The notes under the pieces were generated by a model. The model was not told where the DNA came from and ran no database searches. It was given only the letters and a program-made list of their open reading frames with translations. This document shows, piece by piece, positions 26,566 through 30,830 of a DNA stretch of 30,830 bases. Position 1 is the first letter of the stretch; each line of letters opens with the position of its first letter. Source of the DNA: UBA10133 sp964348455 (lineage in GTDB: Bacteria; Patescibacteriota; Microgenomatia; UBA1400; MFAQ01); contig CAYGCQ010000012.1 in assembly GCA_964348455.1 (NCBI GenBank), positions 1-30,830 of the forward strand, written 5' to 3'. Both the position numbers and the translations under genes were made by a program.

Positions 26566-26919
26566 TTATCGCACAATCTCGTGTTTAAAAAACTTTTCCT
26601 GGAACTGAGTAGCCTTATCAATTTCCTCATTAGCCACATTTTCTCCATCAGGCACAACTACAAGCTTATCATCGTCGTTATCTAGTCTATGGACTATGGC
26701 AACTACAATTCCTTCAAAATCTTTAACGGGAGTGTTTACTTTTAACAAGTAAGCATCGATCTCCTCACCATCCGGAGCCATCACACCTTCGACAAATCCG
26801 TAATTGACGTCGTAAACAAATCCCCATTTTGGGTGCTTGCTACCTAACTGACGATCAATTTTAATTTTGACCGATTTCCCCAATAACTCCTTTGCCAATG
26901 ATAAAGATTTTGAATCCAT
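26566..26919 (-). CDS. Short inorganic pyrophosphatase-like protein
   Basis: The 117-aa protein resembles the short family annotated as inorganic diphosphatase. VKIKIDRQLGSKHPKWGFVYDVNYGFVEG gives the pyrophosphatase-type substrate Lys/Arg and Tyr residues, APDGEEIDAYLL the acidic metal motif (D-G-x-x-x-D-A), and IVHRLDNDDDKLVVVPDG the later acid-rich loop. Full soluble PPases have about 170 aa, so a side role or different substrate is possible. Start ATG 26919 is supported by TAGAAT 6 nt upstream. That box overlaps the stop codon of the Hsp70 gene. Confidence 0.78.
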   Translation of the reverse strand: MDSKSLSLAKELLGKSVKIKIDRQLGSKHPKWGFVYDVNYGFVEGVMAPDGEEIDAYLLKVNTPVKDFEGIVVAIVHRLDNDDDKLVVVPDGENVANEEIDKATQFQEKFFKHEIVR

Positions 26920-26925
26920 GTTCCA

Positions 26926-26931
26926 ATTCTA
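26926..26931 (-). promoter_or_regulatory. -10 box formed from the stop codon of the upstream gene
   Basis: TAGAAT on the minus strand: its TAG is the stop codon of the Hsp70-like gene, and it ends 6 nt before the pyrophosphatase ATG. The same bases therefore end one protein and start the next transcript. Confidence 0.5.
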
Positions 26932-28410
26932 CTCCAGCGCCAATCCAGCCGCCACAGATGTAAATGGATCAAATTCAGTAACTTTATCTTTACCGAACAT
27001 CTCTATAAGCATCTGTTCGAACACCGGCACCAGAGAAGAACCCCCCGTTCTAACTACAATATCAATATCATCAATAGTAAGTCCGGCACTATTCAGTGTC
27101 CTCAAAACTGTTTCCTTCACCGCAATTATTCTAGGTTCAATTATTTTTTCAAACTCGTCTTTCGTAATCTCTTCATCAATATCAATCGGTCCATCCGTAA
27201 AGATTATTCTTGCTGATTCACTTTTAGTTAATTGCTTCTTGGCTATTTCAATTGCCTCGTATATCTCAAATCCAAGATTTTTTTGAATCAAATAGAGTAG
27301 TCTCTCAATTGCTGCAGGATCAGTATTTTTATACTTCACATTTCCGGTTAAGAATCCAATATCGTCTGGATTATTCAAATTTGGTATTCCAAACCAAGAT
27401 CTTAGTCCGGAGATGATATGCCCCGGCATCCTCATCTGCATTTCACCAAATCTCACCTCTGTACCGAAGAATTTTCCCAGTTTGTGATAAAAAATATCCG
27501 AGTTCAGTAGATCTCCCCCTACATAAACTCCATCCGTCGCCAAAACTCTAAAATTGTTACCACTATTTGTCATTCCGGGCCCCGACCCGGAATCCATCCC
27601 CGAATATACATCAACGTCCATAACTGTAGTATCAAAAGTTCCTCCTCCAAAGTCAAAAACCAAAACTCTTTTTCCTTTGCTTGGAAAACGGGAAAGGTAA
27701 TACTTAGCGGCCGCCACTGGTTCAAATTGGAATTTGACTTCATCAAAACCGGCTTCATGAATAGCTTTCTCCAGTCTATCCTGGGCTTTTTTATCCAGTT
27801 CAGGATCTATAGAGAATGAAACCGGTCGTCCACAAACTACCGATTTTGATTCGAAATCAGAAATAGAGTCAGCTACTTTCTTGAGATTATTTACAAATAT
27901 GCCAATCATTTCCTCTAGACTATATTGTTTACCAAAAACTCTAGCTCCTTTAAAACTTGGTGACTTTAGAGCCGTTTTTAATGCGTGGAAAAGTCTGCCT
28001 GTGCCAAAATCAATTTCTTCGTAATATTCAGGGATCTCACCTGTTACCACAGTACCACTTTGTTTTGTATATAAAATGACAGTGTTGTGTTTACCTGTAT
28101 ATATCTTTCGCTTAATTCCCTCATGCCTGGATCTGTTGTCGTTTAGATACGTGCTAACTGCTTTTCCCCCGGTTATTACTTTTTCATCTCCCTCATACCA
28201 AATTTGATCAGCCATAAAAGTTTGAGACTCCAGCTGTTCTTTGTTGACCTTATTCGAGATCTGTACTTTTCGTGGGTAGAAGTAGAGAGCAGATCTAGCC
28301 ACACCCCTGTTCTCAGCCGACTGGTCAATGGGCAACAAAACCACCTTGCCGTCGACCAGCGTGCTCAGGGACGTATTGGTGGTGCCAAAATCAAGTCCGT
28401 AAAATGCCAT
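26929..28410 (-). CDS. Short Hsp70-type ATPase (YegD-like)
   Basis: The 493-aa protein is an actin-fold Hsp70 homologue without the normal substrate-binding domain, similar in layout to YegD. It begins YGLDFGTTNTSLSTL (phosphate 1), with CGRPVSFSIDPE (about 188), FEPVAAAKYYLSRF (connect 1), VLVFDFGGGTFDTTV (phosphate 2, about 247), the adenosine-side AIEIAKKQLTKSE (about 385) and VRTGGSSLVPVFEQML (about 454). A chaperone or regulatory ATPase role is inferred. Residues about 272-281 and flanks (YSGMDSGSGPGMTNSG) are encoded by an inserted palindromic repeat in frame. TATAAT 27 nt before the ATG suggests a short leader without SD. Confidence 0.88.
   Translation of the reverse strand: MAFYGLDFGTTNTSLSTLVDGKVVLLPIDQSAENRGVARSALYFYPRKVQISNKVNKEQLESQTFMADQIWYEGDEKVITGGKAVSTYLNDNRSRHEGIKRKIYTGKHNTVILYTKQSGTVVTGEIPEYYEEIDFGTGRLFHALKTALKSPSFKGARVFGKQYSLEEMIGIFVNNLKKVADSISDFESKSVVCGRPVSFSIDPELDKKAQDRLEKAIHEAGFDEVKFQFEPVAAAKYYLSRFPSKGKRVLVFDFGGGTFDTTVMDVDVYSGMDSGSGPGMTNSGNNFRVLATDGVYVGGDLLNSDIFYHKLGKFFGTEVRFGEMQMRMPGHIISGLRSWFGIPNLNNPDDIGFLTGNVKYKNTDPAAIERLLYLIQKNLGFEIYEAIEIAKKQLTKSESARIIFTDGPIDIDEEITKDEFEKIIEPRIIAVKETVLRTLNSAGLTIDDIDIVVRTGGSSLVPVFEQMLIEMFGKDKVTEFDPFTSVAAGLALE
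27569..27596. repeat. Dispersed palindromic repeat inside the Hsp70-like coding sequence
   Basis: GTC-ATTCCGGG-CCCCGA-CCCGGAAT-CC, a perfect 8-bp stem, same family as the copies at 15608, 19168 and 24320. It is read in frame through the repeat. The encoded Gly/Ser-rich stretch lies right after the phosphate-2 motif FDFGGGTFDTTVMDVD and just before NFRVLATDGVYVGG. Confidence 0.8.
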
Positions 28411-28436
28411 GACAAAAAACAGGGAATAACCTAAAA

Positions 28437-28442
28437 ATTATA
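28437..28442 (-). promoter_or_regulatory. -10 box TATAAT of the Hsp70-like gene
   Basis: Consensus TATAAT on the minus strand, 26 nt before ATG 28410. This predicts a leader of about 20 nt without a Shine-Dalgarno site, unlike the leaderless neighbours. No clear -35 box. Confidence 0.45.
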
Positions 28443-28536
28443 CTATATTCAGAATATAAAAAATTTATTACTATTCACATAACGGCACAAAACTGCCATA
28501 ACCAATTTCCGTTTCTATCGTATAAAATCATAATAG

Positions 28537-29106
28537 ATGACAAACCAATGTTTCTTTTTGGAAGGTTTACCTGGTACTGGAAAAACCACTCTTTCTAATG
28601 AATTAAGGAAAGATATATTATCGGTAGATGAAATTTTGACTCCGGAAAAATTAGCTCAATACCATAATACCAAAAACCAAAGTTACTTTTTATCTAATGA
28701 TGAAAACAAAATAAGATTTGCACTGGAAAGTGATAAATCATGTTTTATCGATAGGGGACCACTCAGCACTCTCCTTTTTAATCTTTGTAAGTGTATTGTT
28801 GATGAAAAACATGATCCAACGGAGGTGGTTTCGTGGTACAAGAATACGATTACCCCTCTTATTTTTAATGGAGAGAAAAAATTTAAATTTATTGTGATAG
28901 ATATACCGCCGGACATTTCTTTATCCAGAAAAAGTCGCAGTATTAATCAAAATGATCCCTGGGCTGACCCAATATCATTAGGATTGATAAGAGAAATGTA
29001 TGTCGCGTTTGCAAAAAAGCATTCGGATGTAAGCTTGTTGATAGACGGCTCACAAAGTGTGGAAGATATTTTAGAAAAAATTAAAAGGTATGTTCAACAT
29101 ATTTAA
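28537..29106 (+). CDS. P-loop kinase (thymidylate/nucleotide kinase-like)
   Basis: The 189-aa protein has an N-terminal Walker A FFLEGLPGTGKTTLSNEL (about residues 6-23), SCFIDRGPLSTLLFN (DRx motif as in dNMP/dNK-type kinases, about 68), a Walker B-like KFIVIDIPPDISLSRKSRS (about 117) with an Arg-rich lid, and a C-terminal helix. It probably phosphorylates a small molecule or nucleotide, but it is not a standard thymidylate kinase and the substrate is open. It overlaps the glycosyltransferase gene by 17 bp, so a shared function in a sugar or nucleotide-sugar pathway is possible. TAAAAT lies 8 nt before the ATG. Confidence 0.7.
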   Translation: MTNQCFFLEGLPGTGKTTLSNELRKDILSVDEILTPEKLAQYHNTKNQSYFLSNDENKIRFALESDKSCFIDRGPLSTLLFNLCKCIVDEKHDPTEVVSWYKNTITPLIFNGEKKFKFIVIDIPPDISLSRKSRSINQNDPWADPISLGLIREMYVAFAKKHSDVSLLIDGSQSVEDILEKIKRYVQHI

Positions 29107-30412
29107 ACCAAAAATAAATTTAAACATATGCGCGCATGACGGAATCACTTCACTTTATACAGGAGTAGGTCGTATTGCTTATGATTCGGTGAGAGTCTTG
29201 TGTCGAAAAAATATACTAGGAATTCCTTACAGGGTTAACGTGATCACAGGAAAATACAATAATAATTGTCTGGGGTTTCAAGAAAATATTCGAGAGGATA
29301 CCCGAGAATCTGTTAGAAGAACCGGAGGGGATCTTTATGAGTGTTTCAATTATTCAAATGGGGATGTTTCATATGGCAATATTAAGAACTGGCAGGCGGT
29401 ATCTGTATCGGCAGCAACGATACTAAAAAGTATTTCTGAGCTCTACCCTCAAAGTGTAAACATAAACATATGTCTAGATACACCTTTTGCTCAAGTTCCA
29501 AATATTATGTTACAGATGGGAAAAAATATGTCAAAACATAGGACTATTTGGATTCCACATTCAACGGTAAAGATTCATAAAGTTGACTCCGCGATTCAGG
29601 AGGAAAGAGATTACTACAATATTAGAGCCGGTTGGGAACAAGAGGTTATAGACTTGGCTTCAAAGAACAAGTATGTATATATTGGATATGTAGGCGAATT
29701 CATGAAAAAACATCTCATAAAAGAATACTCGGCAAATATCTCGAAGTTGTTGGATTTTACTAATGGTCTTGATTTAAAAAATCCCAGATTTACAAGAAGA
29801 TATCAAGAAAAAGAAGTAATCGATATATTAAATATCTATAGAATTCCATTGGATAAACCTCTGATAGTTTCCTTTGGAAGACTCGAGGATTATAAGGGCT
29901 TTGAGTATACTATTAAGGTTGGAGGTATGCTAGAGAAAAAAGGTGTCCAAACAGTCCTAATCGCTCAACCATATCACCAAGCTGATCCGATAATCAGTGA
30001 ATACAAAAACCTGTTCCGTAAATATAATCCACACGGTATTTTTATTTCGGAGTACCCTTTTGACTTACCCCACAAAATCCTACAATGGAAAAATACAAAA
30101 ATTCTTCTTGTCCCTTCTGTTGCTGAACCTTTTGGTCTTGTCCCGGAAGAGGGAAGGCTTTATCGAAGAAAACAGCTTGCTATCGTAACATCAAAGACCG
30201 ATGGTTTTCTTGAACAAATTGACGATGGTGTTGATGGATTTATGTTAAATTTTGATGATTTGAAACTAGCAGCTGATAGATTAATAAAGATCTTGGATTT
30301 ACCCCCCTCCGAGATTGAGATGATTAACCAAAAAGGTTATCTGAGGGCGATAAGTAAATATGATCTTGAAAAGAATATCTCATCAAGTATAAAGAATTTT
30401 ATTTCCATATGA
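29090..30412 (+). CDS. Glycosyltransferase, GT4-like
   Basis: The 440-aa protein has a GT-B fold with the family 4 C-terminal domain. LIVSFGRLEDYKGFEYTIK (about 259) is the nucleotide-sugar-binding segment, TVLIAQPYH follows, and VPSVAEPFGLVPEEGRLYRR (about 341) holds the E-x7-E motif (EPFGLVPEE). The N-terminal acceptor domain contains AHDGITSLYTGVGRIAYDSV, a Gly loop expected in GT4. It is cytoplasmic with no membrane helix. It probably adds a sugar to a surface polysaccharide, lipid or protein. The stop overlaps the next glycosyltransferase in ATGA. Confidence 0.88.
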   Translation: MFNIFKPKINLNICAHDGITSLYTGVGRIAYDSVRVLCRKNILGIPYRVNVITGKYNNNCLGFQENIREDTRESVRRTGGDLYECFNYSNGDVSYGNIKNWQAVSVSAATILKSISELYPQSVNINICLDTPFAQVPNIMLQMGKNMSKHRTIWIPHSTVKIHKVDSAIQEERDYYNIRAGWEQEVIDLASKNKYVYIGYVGEFMKKHLIKEYSANISKLLDFTNGLDLKNPRFTRRYQEKEVIDILNIYRIPLDKPLIVSFGRLEDYKGFEYTIKVGGMLEKKGVQTVLIAQPYHQADPIISEYKNLFRKYNPHGIFISEYPFDLPHKILQWKNTKILLVPSVAEPFGLVPEEGRLYRRKQLAIVTSKTDGFLEQIDDGVDGFMLNFDDLKLAADRLIKILDLPPSEIEMINQKGYLRAISKYDLEKNISSSIKNFISI

Positions 30413-30830
30413 ACAAGCCTGTAGATATCATCATTAAATCTTGGAACGCTGTTGAGTACACACTGGCAACTATAGACTCTATAAAAGAAAAGACGACATA
30501 TCCGCACAATATTATCGTTGTTGATAATGGATCTGATAAAAATGACTTAGAACGACTGGAAAAGGTTGATGGAATTAGTTTGATCAAACTTAAAAAAAAC
30601 ATTGGACCCGGAGGAGCGGCGAATACCGGTTTTTTGGCGTCAAAATCCGATTGGGTAGTATTAATGGATAATGATGTGTTTTTAACTAATAATTGGCTTG
30701 AAAAATTAATGACCTTTTCCGGTGACGATATAGGAGCTGTCGCCCCACAGAGATTTGGCTCAACATTACTTCATCCGTATTTCTCGGGATCAAGTAGAAA
30801 TGTGTGGGAACATATTAGAACAGACTATCC
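30409..30830 (+). CDS. Glycosyltransferase family 2, partial
   Basis: The gene is open to the window end; 140 residues are visible. A GT2 (GT-A) enzyme starts PVDIIIKSWNAVEYTLATID. It has the nucleotide-binding IIVVDNGSDKNDLERL (about 35), NIGPGGAANTGFLASKSDWV (about 64) and the metal-binding DxD form in VVLMDNDVFLTNNWLEKL (about 84-101). It overlaps the GT4 stop (ATGA), so kinase, GT4 and GT2 form one operon, likely for surface glycan synthesis. Confidence 0.9.
   Translation, partial: MNKPVDIIIKSWNAVEYTLATIDSIKEKTTYPHNIIVVDNGSDKNDLERLEKVDGISLIKLKKNIGPGGAANTGFLASKSDWVVLMDNDVFLTNNWLEKLMTFSGDDIGAVAPQRFGSTLLHPYFSGSSRNVWEHIRTDY

Noticed and set aside
26550..26657. N-terminal extension of the histidine phosphatase
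   Set aside because: It overlaps the pyrophosphatase gene, and the family begins directly with the RHG strand (KIYLIRHGQT).

Overview
The window looks like a piece of a small-genome, low-GC bacterium, most likely a member of the Patescibacteria (Candidate Phyla Radiation), perhaps Microgenomates-like. This is an inference from gene content: a very short HolA, a fused-function PGI/PMI isomerase beside a phosphohexomutase, PEP synthase next to enolase and independent phosphoglycerate mutase, many short orphan proteins, and dispersed GTCATTCC...GGAATC palindromes. UGA is used as a normal stop (ruvA, ruvB, holA), so this is not a UGA-glycine lineage. One scaffold gap of 10 N lies at 25871-25880.

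Layout. 1-340: tRNA-Glu and tRNA-Lys on the minus strand with an unexplained structured element between them. 533-2581: the Holliday-junction set ruvC, ruvA, ruvB. 2621-6407: a small membrane protein, a secreted glycoside-hydrolase-like protein, holA, an orphan small protein and a DEAD-box RNA helicase with a long structured leader. 6439-7828: a P-type cation ATPase pseudogene with a frameshift and a large internal deletion. 7923-10010: pncB and two orphan small genes, each with its own strong promoter, Shine-Dalgarno site and terminator. 10048-18438: an MgtC-like membrane protein (minus), then a sugar-phosphate and lower-glycolysis block: phosphohexomutase, PGI/PMI, PEP synthase, enolase, iPGM. 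18453-22044: rsmI and lexA on minus, uvrB on plus. 22045-28410: an accessory stretch of three NUDIX hydrolases, a GNAT acetyltransferase, CYTH triphosphatase, histidine phosphatase, pyrophosphatase and a short Hsp70 homologue, interspersed with palindromic repeats. 28537-30830: a P-loop kinase and two glycosyltransferases, the last cut by the window end.

The most striking pattern is regulatory. Most genes here that are not inside an operon have no Shine-Dalgarno site. Instead they have a -10 hexamer ending almost exactly 6 nt before the start codon (12 cases at 6 nt, two at 5, one or two at 7), as expected for leaderless mRNAs. The extreme case is a 16-bp divergent intergenic region (24911-24926) where two -10 boxes on opposite strands share five base pairs. 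A minority of genes (2621, 4743, pncB, 9285, 9759) are built differently: promoter and untranslated leader where recognisable, a strong AAGGAG/GGAGG site, and in four of them a hairpin terminator of the ACACCC...GGGTGT type.

A second theme is invasion by short palindromes. One copy sits in frame inside the Hsp70 reading frame, and another family supplies the C-terminal tail of a coiled-coil protein. A third is the lexA promoter, where two 15-nt direct repeats 21 bp apart flank and fill the -35/-10 region and could be the SOS operator of this lineage.
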